Shown here: one piece after another, positions 17,960 to 25,257 of the stretch | Numbering within the stretch: the first letter of the stretch is position 1 | Layout of the letters: every line of letters starts with the position of its first letter | From: Actinomadura barringtoniae | GTDB lineage: Bacteria > Actinomycetota > Actinomycetes > Streptosporangiales > Streptosporangiaceae | Direction of reading: 5' to 3' | DNA length: 64,000 nt | Assembly (NCBI RefSeq): GCF_017573505.1 | Contig: NZ_JAGEOJ010000019.1 | Span: 62,001 to 126,000, forward strand | Position numbers and translations under genes: made by a program | The notes under the pieces: model-generated | Seen by the model: only the letters and a program-made list of their open reading frames with translations | Told to the model about the DNA's origin: nothing | Database searches by the model: none

Positions 17960-18601
17960 ATGCAGATATCTACACCTCCGCCGATATCTTCAGGATCTTC
18001 GGGCGCTTCCAGCCGCGCCGGTCATCGATCCCAGGAGCAACGCCGGGACGCGACCCGGACGGCCCTCCTTGAAGCGACGATCGAGTGCCTGGCCACCTAC
18101 GGCTACGCGAAGACGACGACGGGACGCATCGCCGAGCTGGCCAACGTCTCCAGGGGCGCCCAGCCGTTGTACTTCCGTACGCGGGCGGAGCTCTTCCACG
18201 GCGCGTTCGCCTACTTGACCGAACGCCGGGTGGAGGCGGCCAGGGAGGCCTTCGCCGGGGGACCGGTCTCGCTCGAGGTCGCCCTCGACACGTTGTGGGA
18301 GGCTCACCAGGGTCCGACCTTCGACGCGGCCCTGGAAATCTGGGTCGCCGCGCGGACCGATCCTGATCTGCGCGAGGTCATGTACGACCTCGAACGGGAA
18401 GTGGCCATCTCCATCGCCCATGCCGCCGCAGGGGCACTCGGCGAGTTCGCGCAGCGCCCGACCTTCATCGACGATCTGGTACTCGCACTGGCGACCATCC
18501 GGGGGCTCGCGATGCTGCAGATCTCCCACGGAGAAAGTCCCCAGGTGCTGGCCCGCTACTGGACCATGACGAGGACGCGACTGGTGGCACTGCTCGGCTG
18601 A
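17960..18601 (+). CDS. TetR/AcrR-family transcriptional regulator
   Basis: Up to 213 residues. The HTH is clear (RTALLEATIECLATYGYAKTTTGRIAELANVSRGAQPLYFRTRAELF) and the C-terminal part resembles TetR regulators with a TetR_C_7-like fold. The first 25 residues are Ser/Pro-rich and may not be translated; ATG 17960 has only a poor ribosome site, so the start is uncertain. A GATATC-containing dyad (17967-17991 region) overlaps this start. The target is unknown; the divergent neighbour is the LLM oxidoreductase. Confidence 0.82.
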   Translation: MQISTPPPISSGSSGASSRAGHRSQEQRRDATRTALLEATIECLATYGYAKTTTGRIAELANVSRGAQPLYFRTRAELFHGAFAYLTERRVEAAREAFAGGPVSLEVALDTLWEAHQGPTFDAALEIWVAARTDPDLREVMYDLEREVAISIAHAAAGALGEFAQRPTFIDDLVLALATIRGLAMLQISHGESPQVLARYWTMTRTRLVALLG

Positions 18602-18604
18602 CCT

Positions 18605-18623
18605 CCTCGCCCGCGTGGCGAGG
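18605..18623 (+). terminator. Hairpin after tetR
   Basis: Perfect 7-bp stem CCTCGCC/GGCGAGG with a 5-base loop, four bases after the tetR stop, followed by a short AT-rich stretch (GCATTTTCC). It fits a rho-independent-like terminator. Confidence 0.55.
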
Positions 18624-18640
18624 TGTGAGCATTTTCCGGG

Positions 18641-18706
18641 CTACACGGTCCGAGGCAGAGCGCGGCCGACCCGCTGGGCCACGTCGACGATGTGCTTCTC
18701 GGCTGC
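18641..18706 (-). pseudogene. C-terminal fragment of an IclR-family regulator
   Basis: The minus strand encodes 21 residues and a stop, including EKHIVDVAQRVGRALP. This closely matches the last residues of the two intact IclR proteins in this window (EEHIVEVAQRVGRALP at 46.3 kb; EKHIGAAAARLGQVLH at 59.8 kb). An in-frame stop interrupts it immediately upstream, so it is a 3' relic of a third paralogue. Confidence 0.6.
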
Positions 18707-18794
18707 CTACCCGGACGATGACGCGTACGTGCGGCGCCGGTACGACTCGAGCAACGCCCCGGGCGCCTGGGAGGCGATCGCGGCGGCGCGCTGA
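18705..18794 (+). pseudogene. C-terminal tail of a hydrolase-like protein
   Basis: A 29-codon segment (DDDAYVRRRYDSSNAPGAWE) begins abruptly at the end of the IclR relic and resembles the lid/C-terminal segment of meta-cleavage or related alpha/beta hydrolases (pattern V-x-x-R-Y-x-x-S-x-x-P-G-x-x-E). There is no start codon or catalytic core. The family assignment is tentative. Confidence 0.3.
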
Positions 18795-18796
18795 AG

Positions 18797-19082
18797 CCGG
18801 TCGGCTGGGCGAAACAGCTGGCCGAACGGGTCGTGGACGGCCGCAGCGCGGTGGTCGACGGCATCGACGGTCCGATCGACGCGCTGTTCAACGGCGCCGC
18901 CATCGCGAACACCGGCTCGATCGCCAGCTCGCACTATCGACGGCGCCGCGACTGGTCGCCGGACTGCTGGCCACCACCACCCGCGACGGCGCGCGACGCT
19001 GGTGCGAGGAGCACGCCGACGAGCTCGGCACCGGCTAGTGACCGGGCACAACCTCATCGTCGACGGGGCTGAGCAATCACCT
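18797..19082 (+). pseudogene. Degraded short-chain dehydrogenase remnant
   Basis: Three pieces in different frames look like consecutive parts of a 3-alpha-hydroxysteroid-dehydrogenase-type SDR: DGPIDALFNGAAIANTG (central NNAG-like region), DGARRWCEEHADELGTG (the segment before the active-site Tyr), and VTGHNLIVDGA (the usual C-terminal TG-x-x-L-x-VDGG). The N-terminal cofactor motif and the YxxxK motif are missing. At least two frameshifts or deletions have occurred. Confidence 0.45.
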
Positions 19083-19146
19083 GGCCCCTCGCGCGACCCG
19101 ATCATTCGGCTGTCTGACCCGATACCGCCGAGCTCTGCCGAGTCGG

Positions 19147-21726
19147 TCATTTCTTGATCGTCGCCTGGATGAACCTGGGCTGGTACCAGGTGATGTTCCG
19201 GTAGACGTCGTCCGGCTCCAGGCTGTTGAGGTTGTAGGCGATGGTGAGGGTCGTCGTGTTGTCGCTGTTGTCCTGAACGGCGACGACCTTGGCGTTGTAG
19301 GTGAACAGGTTGCCGTTCCCATAGTCGCCCCAGGGACCGCCCTCGGTGGTCTTGTAGATGTCGGTCTTCCCGCTGAAGGGACCGCTGGGGGAGCACGGGG
19401 TGTAGAGCTTGATCTCGCCGCTGAAGGCCTGGCTGGTGTCCTGGGTGACCAGCTCCAGCCCGGTTCCGGTGTTGGTGAGGCTGAACTCGTTGCTCACCGG
19501 GATGTGGCCGCCGGTGTCGGTGTCGTACTGGCGGGCCGAGAAGCGTTCGGCGGTCATCCAGTCGCCGCTGGCGTCGAGGTACTCCCAGTCCTTGCCGCGT
19601 AGGTCGCTGCCGCGGACGCGGGCGATGTGGAGGTACTTGTAGACGGCCTCCGGGTCGCCCGGATCGCCGGTGTGGTGGTCCTCGACGCCGTAGACATAGA
19701 GGTAGCCGTCACCGGACTGGAAGTAGTCCAGAATCGCAGTTCCCCAGGCGATGCCCTCGCCGGACGGTATGTCGGTGACGCTGTCGGGGTGGCTCAGGTC
19801 GTCGCTGAAGGTCGCGACGGTGTTGCCCGACCAGCCCCAGTCCCACAGGCCCGTGCCGAACCGGTGGTAACGCTGGTAGACGATCTGCAGGTAATTGCTG
19901 GTGGGGCTCGTCCAGCGGCGGTTGGGCGCCCCCGCCCAATACCAGTCGCCGTTGGCGTCGGCGGGCACGATGGCGTTCGGAGCGCCGGCGGTGCCGCCGT
20001 GGTGGGTGACGAAGCCGTTCAGGCCGCCCTCCTCGACTATCGAGTTGTTGATGAACGGCGCGGTGCGCGGCCTGGTCTCGTCGGGATAGGCCGGCGGCAG
20101 GAACGTGTCGGAGAAGATCCACAGCTTCGAGTGGCCGGTGACGTGGTCGAGGGCGTACGTGCCGTCCCCGCCGGTCCATCCGTCGTTGCTGTGCGCGTAC
20201 TCGGCGAACTTCCTGGTCTGCACGAGGTACTTGACCGGCGGCGTCACGAGCTTGCGCGCCCCCGCCGTGCACATTCGCGGGCGGGTGGCCCGCCCCATGT
20301 AGAGCAGGTTGTTGGGGGAGTCCTCGCCGGCGTTGCCCACCGCGCCCTTGGTCGCGTTCGCCAGCAGAACAGACCGCACCTTGCCCGGAGTCACCTGCCC
20401 GTCGGGGATGTCCAGGAACGGGACCGCGCCCGTTACCAACGGCGCCGCGAACGAGGTACCGGTGCCGGTCCTGTACTCGTTCGACGCGCCGTTGGTCGCC
20501 TTCACCCTGGCCACCGGCCCGGAGATGCGGTCGCCGGGAGCGAAGAGGTCCACGCACTTGCCGTAGTTGGCGTCGGCGAGCCGGGCGTCGGTACGCGTGG
20601 TGGCCGACACCGTGATCACCGCCGGGTTGCGGGCCGGGGTCAGCTTGCAGGCGTCGTCGTTGTCGTTCCCCGCCGAGACCACGAACGTGACGCCCTTGGC
20701 GACCGCGTCGGTGACGGCGTCGTCGATCGGGTCCTGGCCCTGCGGGTCGGCGGGGAACGACATGCTCATGTTCGCCACGCTGTGCGGATAGCGGCGGCTG
20801 TCCTGAGCGACCCAGGTGATGCCTTCGATGATCTGCTCTTCGGTGGCCGGCTGGTCATTGAGAACCTTGACGCCGGTCACCTGGACCTTCTTGTTCACGC
20901 CGGAGTAGGTGCCGGCGGCGATCCCGGCGACCAGTGTGCCGTGCCCGTCCTCGTCGTCGGCGAGCCCCGACTCGATCGGGTCGTCGGTCGTGGAGTTGAA
21001 CCCGAACCTGTTCACTCGCGAGTCGTCGTCGCCGGAGCCGAAGGTGAAGTCGTCGTGGTACCCGTCGACGCCGGTGTCGATGACGTACATGTGCCAGTCG
21101 TCGCCGCGGGAGTCGTCGCGGGTGTAGCTGGAGCTCAGCGGCAGGCTCGTCTGGTCGATCCGGTCCAGGCCCCAGTTCTGCGGGTCGCGCTGCGTGGACT
21201 CCGACCCGTCGAGCCTCCCGTACCGGACCGGCCGGACGTACTCCACGGCCGGGTCGGCCGCGAGCCGCCGCGCCTGCTGCTCGGACATGCCGGCCGAGAA
21301 CCCGCCGAACGCGGTGTCGTACACGTGCCCGAGCCGCCCGCCGAAGCGCGTCGCCAGCCCGGTCGCGGTGCCGCGGACGTTCGTCCGGGCCAGTGAATTC
21401 GTCCGGGCCGGTGAATCGGAGCGCTTGAGCTTCACGATGTACCGGCCTGGCACGGTACGAGCGGCCTTCACCGGCAGGAACCCGGACTTGCGTGCGGGAA
21501 GCGCCGGCTTGACGTGGGGTGCCGCAGCGCCGTGCGCGCCGACCTTCGCGGCCGGCGCGGCACTCGGTTTGCTTGCGTGTCCTGTGCGGAAACCCGACCC
21601 GATCCGTCCGGCGGCCGTGGGATCCGGGCCCGCGGCCTCAGCCGGTCCTGCCATCCATGTCGTCGACAACGCGGCCAACGCCAGCCACGTTCCGAAAGCG
21701 ACCTTCACCCAGCCGGTCCTGCGCAT
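19147..21726 (-). CDS. Secreted subtilisin-like serine protease with DUF5005-like C-terminal domain
   Basis: 859 residues. A signal peptide (about 1-31, ending AEA) is followed by a Pro/Ala-rich stretch, an inhibitor-I9 propeptide (GRYIVKLKRS, about 94-165) and the S8 catalytic domain with Asp217 (VIDTGVD), His262 (DGHGTLVAG), Asn354 (SAGN) and Ser425 (GTSFAAP). Residues about 505-859 form a second module (NDGWTGGDGTY, LWIFSDTFLPP, PFINNSIVEEGG, DWYWAGA) that resembles DUF5005/DUF4185 beta-propeller proteins of carbohydrate-related families. Strong ribosome site GGGAGGCTGCC-ATG. It should be exported and self-processed. The propeller may bind a glycan or anchor the protease; that is inference. 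Confidence 0.88.
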   Translation of the reverse strand: MRRTGWVKVAFGTWLALAALSTTWMAGPAEAAGPDPTAAGRIGSGFRTGHASKPSAAPAAKVGAHGAAAPHVKPALPARKSGFLPVKAARTVPGRYIVKLKRSDSPARTNSLARTNVRGTATGLATRFGGRLGHVYDTAFGGFSAGMSEQQARRLAADPAVEYVRPVRYGRLDGSESTQRDPQNWGLDRIDQTSLPLSSSYTRDDSRGDDWHMYVIDTGVDGYHDDFTFGSGDDDSRVNRFGFNSTTDDPIESGLADDEDGHGTLVAGIAAGTYSGVNKKVQVTGVKVLNDQPATEEQIIEGITWVAQDSRRYPHSVANMSMSFPADPQGQDPIDDAVTDAVAKGVTFVVSAGNDNDDACKLTPARNPAVITVSATTRTDARLADANYGKCVDLFAPGDRISGPVARVKATNGASNEYRTGTGTSFAAPLVTGAVPFLDIPDGQVTPGKVRSVLLANATKGAVGNAGEDSPNNLLYMGRATRPRMCTAGARKLVTPPVKYLVQTRKFAEYAHSNDGWTGGDGTYALDHVTGHSKLWIFSDTFLPPAYPDETRPRTAPFINNSIVEEGGLNGFVTHHGGTAGAPNAIVPADANGDWYWAGAPNRRWTSPTSNYLQIVYQRYHRFGTGLWDWGWSGNTVATFSDDLSHPDSVTDIPSGEGIAWGTAILDYFQSGDGYLYVYGVEDHHTGDPGDPEAVYKYLHIARVRGSDLRGKDWEYLDASGDWMTAERFSARQYDTDTGGHIPVSNEFSLTNTGTGLELVTQDTSQAFSGEIKLYTPCSPSGPFSGKTDIYKTTEGGPWGDYGNGNLFTYNAKVVAVQDNSDNTTTLTIAYNLNSLEPDDVYRNITWYQPRFIQATIKK

Positions 21727-21827
21727 GGCAGCCTCCCAGGAGAACGCGCCGCCAAGATCGTTCGCAGCGCGCGCTCACTGTAAACAGGCCGGTCCGCCAC
21801 CCGCAAGATCCCGATCGTGGATCGCGA

Positions 21828-22283
21828 TCAGTGCTCGGTCGCCGTCGTCTCGGGCTGTGCGGCGGTGCCCGTGGTGCTGGAGGGCAGTGCGATGCGTTTG
21901 CCCAGATTGATGAAGAAGAAGATCAGGCCGACGGTCAGCGTGATGTGGCCGATTCCGGCTATCGCGGCGGCCGCCTCGGGGGTGTGGTGTCCGAGGACGG
22001 TCTGCGTGCCGCGCACGGTCATGACGGTGACGGTGATGACCAGGCCCGCGTTGTACGTCCAGTAGAAAGCGTTGAAGAGTTTGCCCGCGCTCAGGGAGAA
22101 CTGCTTCTCCAGGGCCATGGCGATCAGGAAGAAGAGCATGCCGAGGGCGAGCACGTGGGTGTGGACGAGCCCGAGCTGCGAGTCGCCGGTGAAGTCGTTC
22201 AGCTTGGTGATCTCGCGGTAGTAGAGCCCGCCGACCAGCCCGAGGATCATGTACGTGTGGGCCGCGTAGAAGAGCTTTTTCAC
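21828..22283 (-). CDS. DUF2871 integral membrane protein
   Basis: 151 residues with four predicted membrane helices (YAAHTYMILGLVGGLYY; LGLVHTHVLALGMLFFLIAM; AFYWTYNAGLVITVTVM; GIGHITLTVGLIFFFINLG). Conserved His residues at HTYM, HTHVLALG and GIGHI are typical of DUF2871. The start is GTG 22283 (protein VKKLFYAAH), with a perfect AGGAG five bases upstream; upstream ATG 22310 lacks this. It is the last gene of the GNAT operon. The biochemical role is unknown; the His pattern could suggest haem or metal binding. Confidence 0.82.
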   Translation of the reverse strand: MKKLFYAAHTYMILGLVGGLYYREITKLNDFTGDSQLGLVHTHVLALGMLFFLIAMALEKQFSLSAGKLFNAFYWTYNAGLVITVTVMTVRGTQTVLGHHTPEAAAAIAGIGHITLTVGLIFFFINLGKRIALPSSTTGTAAQPETTATEH

Positions 22284-22330
22284 AAGGGCTCCTGAGGGGT
22301 CTTCGGTCATGTCCGGGGTCGGGGGAGTGG

Positions 22331-22825
22331 TCAGGCTCGGGCGGATTCCCAGGTGGCGCTGGTGAGGAAGTAGGTGTCGTAGAGCTCCTGAACGTCGAGG
22401 AGGCTCTCGGGCGGCACCTTGCCGTAGGCGATGCGCTCCAGATGCCGGAAGTACTCGAAGCGCTCGACGCCGGGTGTGATGACGATGAGGATGTCGGCGT
22501 CCTCGCCCGGTGCGGCGGCGAAGGCGTGCGTGGCGCTCGGCGGTACGACCACCAGGTCGCCGCGTTCGGCGGTGACGACCTGGTCGCCGGACAGCAGCTG
22601 AGCGGTGCCGTCCAGCACGTAGAAGAGTTCGGCGGAGTTGTCGTGGCGGTGCGGGTTGGCGCCGTTGGCGCCGCCGCCCAGGGTGACGCGCTGGGTCGAC
22701 AGGGCACCGCCGGTGGAGGTGCTGTCGGCCAGCAGTTTGACGGTGATGGGGGACTGGCCGATCACCTCTGCGTCGGCGTCGCGGACGAGGACGGCTTCGT
22801 TGAAGTCGGGCTTGATCAGGGACAT
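22331..22825 (-). CDS. Cupin-domain protein
   Basis: 164 residues with a single conserved beta-barrel: motif 1 reads GANPHRHDNSAELFYVLDG (metal ligands His, His, Glu) and motif 2 ends PPSATHAFAA (His). These residues would bind a divalent metal. AAAGGAG precedes the ATG. It lies between the DUF4267 and DUF2871 genes in the same operon. The substrate and reaction are unknown; many single cupins of this type act as dioxygenases, isomerases or sensors. Confidence 0.85.
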   Translation of the reverse strand: MSLIKPDFNEAVLVRDADAEVIGQSPITVKLLADSTSTGGALSTQRVTLGGGANGANPHRHDNSAELFYVLDGTAQLLSGDQVVTAERGDLVVVPPSATHAFAAAPGEDADILIVITPGVERFEYFRHLERIAYGKVPPESLLDVQELYDTYFLTSATWESARA

Positions 22826-22863
22826 GGGACTGGCTCCTTTGGCTGCGTGAAGGGCGAACGTCT

Positions 22864-23235
22864 TCAGAGGGCGAAGAGCAGGGCGGCACTGATGAGCACG
22901 CAGACGGCGGTGGCGAAGTGGATGCCGAACGCCGTGGCCTTGGCGCCGCCGTGGCGCAGGACGACGAAGGTGTCGCCGAAGGGGGCGATCGCGGCGATGA
23001 GCATGTACCAGCCGGCGGCGTGCGCGCTGGCGAAGGCGAGCAGAGCGATGCCGATGAGGCCGAAGGTGAAGTCGCGCAGGCCCTTGATGGTCAGGTACGC
23101 GGCGGCGTCGTCGTGCTGGGCGGGCACGCCGTAGGCGGCGGCAGCGGGCTGCGGGACCACCAGGAACCGCAGGCCGACGAACGTGACGAGGGCGACCAGG
23201 ACGATGGCCAGGCCATAGGCGATCGGGGTGAGCAT
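22864..23235 (-). CDS. DUF4267 small membrane protein
   Basis: 123 residues with four helices (AIVLVALVTFVGLRFLV; FTFGLIGIALLAFASA; GWYMLIAAIAPFGDTFVVL; FATAVCVLISAALLFAL). The pattern GLRDFTFGLIGIALL with a central GDTFVVLRHGG is typical of DUF4267. ATG 23235 has GGAG six bases upstream; the TTG at 23247 is less likely. Function unknown; often found near TetR- or LysR-controlled small operons. Confidence 0.82.
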   Translation of the reverse strand: MLTPIAYGLAIVLVALVTFVGLRFLVVPQPAAAAYGVPAQHDDAAAYLTIKGLRDFTFGLIGIALLAFASAHAAGWYMLIAAIAPFGDTFVVLRHGGAKATAFGIHFATAVCVLISAALLFAL

Positions 23236-23266
23236 GGGGGACTCCAATTGCTTGCGGTGTCAGGTG

Positions 23267-24151
23267 TCAGGCGATGTTCGGTGTGGGGCCGAGCCGGTAT
23301 TCGTTGGTGCGGTGGTGGCGCTGGAATCCCAGGTGGCTGTTGACGGCCAGCAGGGCGGCGTCGTGCTCGGGGCTGTCGGTGGTGACGTGGGTGACCTGCG
23401 GGTGCTGGTCGTACAGCAGGCGCAGCATCGCCGCCTTGACCCACAGCTCCAGCCCGGGGGCGTGGTGCTCGTTGGCCGGTGGGTGGTCGTGCTGGGTCGC
23501 GTACGGCCCGAGACCGTCGGCGATCACCACTTCGGTGTGGGCGGCCGTGCCGTTGGCGTGCTCGGCGGTGACGGTCAGGAGCACATCGCCTGGGACGGCG
23601 CCGTGGTGGCCGGGGGAGGCGAGCCGCGTTCTCTCGGTCAGCCGGTAGCCGGGATGCTCGGCCGCGACCATCTCGTCCAGCCAGCCGGGGTGCAGGTCGC
23701 GCAGCGGCAGCAGCTGCTGGTGCAGCGTGCGGAGGTGGGTCAGGCCGCGCCGCAGGCAGAACGCGTCGCCCGGCCCGTCCACCGGCACGGCCAGGGTCAC
23801 GCCGTGCGGGCCGCAGGTGTGCGCCTCGGCGATCAGTGCGTTCAGCAGGCGGTCGCCGACACCGTGGCGTCGGTGGGCCGGGTGGACGTGCACCTGCGCG
23901 CTTCCCGTGGAGGCGGCGGACGGGCGGCGCAGGATCGCCAGCCCGGCGACCTGGCCCGTGCGGACGGCCGTCCAGACGACCGTCGCTCCTGCTGCCAGGC
24001 GAGCGCTGAACCGGTCGAACGCGTCGGGCACGGTTCCGGGGAGATCTTCGTTTAGGGCCGCGGTGACGACCGCGTGCCAGGCCTGTACGGTCGGCCCGTC
24101 CAGCCCCTCGCGCCCCGGTTCGATGCGGGTCACCTCAACGGTTTCCGTCAT
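23267..24151 (-). CDS. GNAT-family N-acetyltransferase (tandem domains)
   Basis: 294 residues. The N-terminal GNAT domain has the acetyl-CoA motif V-H-P-A-H-R-R-H-G-V-G (about 108-120). The C-terminal half repeats the fold in degenerate form and ends with the NSHLGFQRHHRTNEYRL motif common to tandem-GNAT proteins, as in mycothiol synthase relatives. GGAGGG precedes the ATG. It is the first gene of a four-gene operon divergent from a LysR gene. Substrate unknown. Confidence 0.88.
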   Translation of the reverse strand: MTETVEVTRIEPGREGLDGPTVQAWHAVVTAALNEDLPGTVPDAFDRFSARLAAGATVVWTAVRTGQVAGLAILRRPSAASTGSAQVHVHPAHRRHGVGDRLLNALIAEAHTCGPHGVTLAVPVDGPGDAFCLRRGLTHLRTLHQQLLPLRDLHPGWLDEMVAAEHPGYRLTERTRLASPGHHGAVPGDVLLTVTAEHANGTAAHTEVVIADGLGPYATQHDHPPANEHHAPGLELWVKAAMLRLLYDQHPQVTHVTTDSPEHDAALLAVNSHLGFQRHHRTNEYRLGPTPNIA

Positions 24152-24261
24152 GTGCGTTTGCCTCCCTCCGGCCGTTGTCTGAGTGAACGTTCCAGGTCAG
24201 CGCCCCGGAACGGCTGAATCAAGATTGGCAAGGGGGACGTCGCGGAACAACGGCGATCTCG

Positions 24262-24276
24262 GCAACGCAGCGTTGC
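24262..24276. promoter_or_regulatory. Palindrome in lysR/GNAT divergent promoter
   Basis: GCAACGCAGCGTTGC has perfect 6-bp arms around a 3-base centre, 76 bases upstream of the lysR ATG and 111 bases upstream of the GNAT gene. It is a candidate LysR binding site controlling both directions; the T-N11-A form is not exact. Confidence 0.4.
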
Positions 24277-24351
24277 GCGGCGCTCATCGATGCGCTTGTG
24301 CGGCCTCAGTCATGATCGATAGATTCCCGTTCAGGGTGTTTAGGGGGGTTC

Positions 24352-25257
24352 ATGGAGCTTCGGGACATCGAGATCTTCCTGGCGCTGGCCGAGGAACTGC
24401 ACTTCGGGCGCACCGCGGAGCGACTGCACCTCACCCCGTCGGGGGTCAGCCACGCCATCAAGAAGCAGGAGCGGCGCGTCGGCAAGCCGCTGTTCGACCG
24501 CACCTCGCGCAGCGTCCGCCTCACGCCGGCGGGGGAGCAGCTCTACCAGACCCTGCGGCCCGCCTACCAGGCGATCATCGACGGGATCGAGGGCGTCTCG
24601 GCCGCCGCCGAGGAGACCGGCGGCACGCTCACCCTCGGCACGATCGGCGCCCAGGGCTTGATGATCAATGACCTGGTCGAACGGTTCCGGAAGCGTCACC
24701 CGGCCATCGAGCTCGTGCACCGGGGAATCAACCCGGTCGACCCGCTCACCCCGCTGCGGGAGGGCGAGGTCGACGTGCTCCACCTGTGGCTTCCGGTGCG
24801 CGAACCCGACATCACCGTGGGCCCGATCACCCACACCTCACCGATCGTCGTGATCATGTCCGGGACCCACCCGTACGCCGAACGTGAGTCGCTGAGCCTT
24901 GAGGACTACGGCGACATGACCTTCGTTGTCCCGCAGTCACAGATCCCGGCGTCCATGGAGGAGGCATGGCAGCCGTTCCGCACGCCGTCAGGACGCCTGA
25001 TCCCGCGCCAGTCAAGCGTCTCCAGCTGGGACGACATGCTCAAGACGGTCAGCGTCGGCCCCTCGGTCATCGCCACCCCCGCCGAGGGCGCCCGCTATTG
25101 CCGCTGGCCCAACCTCGCCTACATCCCGGTGCGCGACGCCCCGCCCGTCCAATGGGCGTTCGCCTGGCTCAGCAGCAACCCCAACCCTCTCATCCGCACC
25201 CTCGCCGCCGCCGTCGACGAGACGGACCAGGACGAGACGGACCACGCCGAGGCCTAG
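24352..25257 (+). CDS. LysR-family transcriptional regulator
   Basis: 301 residues. It has an N-terminal winged HTH (MELRDIEIFLALAEELHFGRTAERL, then LTPSGVSHAIKKQE) and a LysR substrate-binding domain from about residue 90. It is divergent from the GNAT operon and probably regulates it. Its stop codon overlaps that of the convergent LuxR-type gene by three to four bases, so there is no room for a terminator between them. Confidence 0.92.
   Translation: MELRDIEIFLALAEELHFGRTAERLHLTPSGVSHAIKKQERRVGKPLFDRTSRSVRLTPAGEQLYQTLRPAYQAIIDGIEGVSAAAEETGGTLTLGTIGAQGLMINDLVERFRKRHPAIELVHRGINPVDPLTPLREGEVDVLHLWLPVREPDITVGPITHTSPIVVIMSGTHPYAERESLSLEDYGDMTFVVPQSQIPASMEEAWQPFRTPSGRLIPRQSSVSSWDDMLKTVSVGPSVIATPAEGARYCRWPNLAYIPVRDAPPVQWAFAWLSSNPNPLIRTLAAAVDETDQDETDHAEA

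Noticed and set aside
19627..21396. 589-codon plus-strand frame opposite the subtilase
   Set aside because: Shadow frame; the minus strand has signal peptide, propeptide and catalytic triad.
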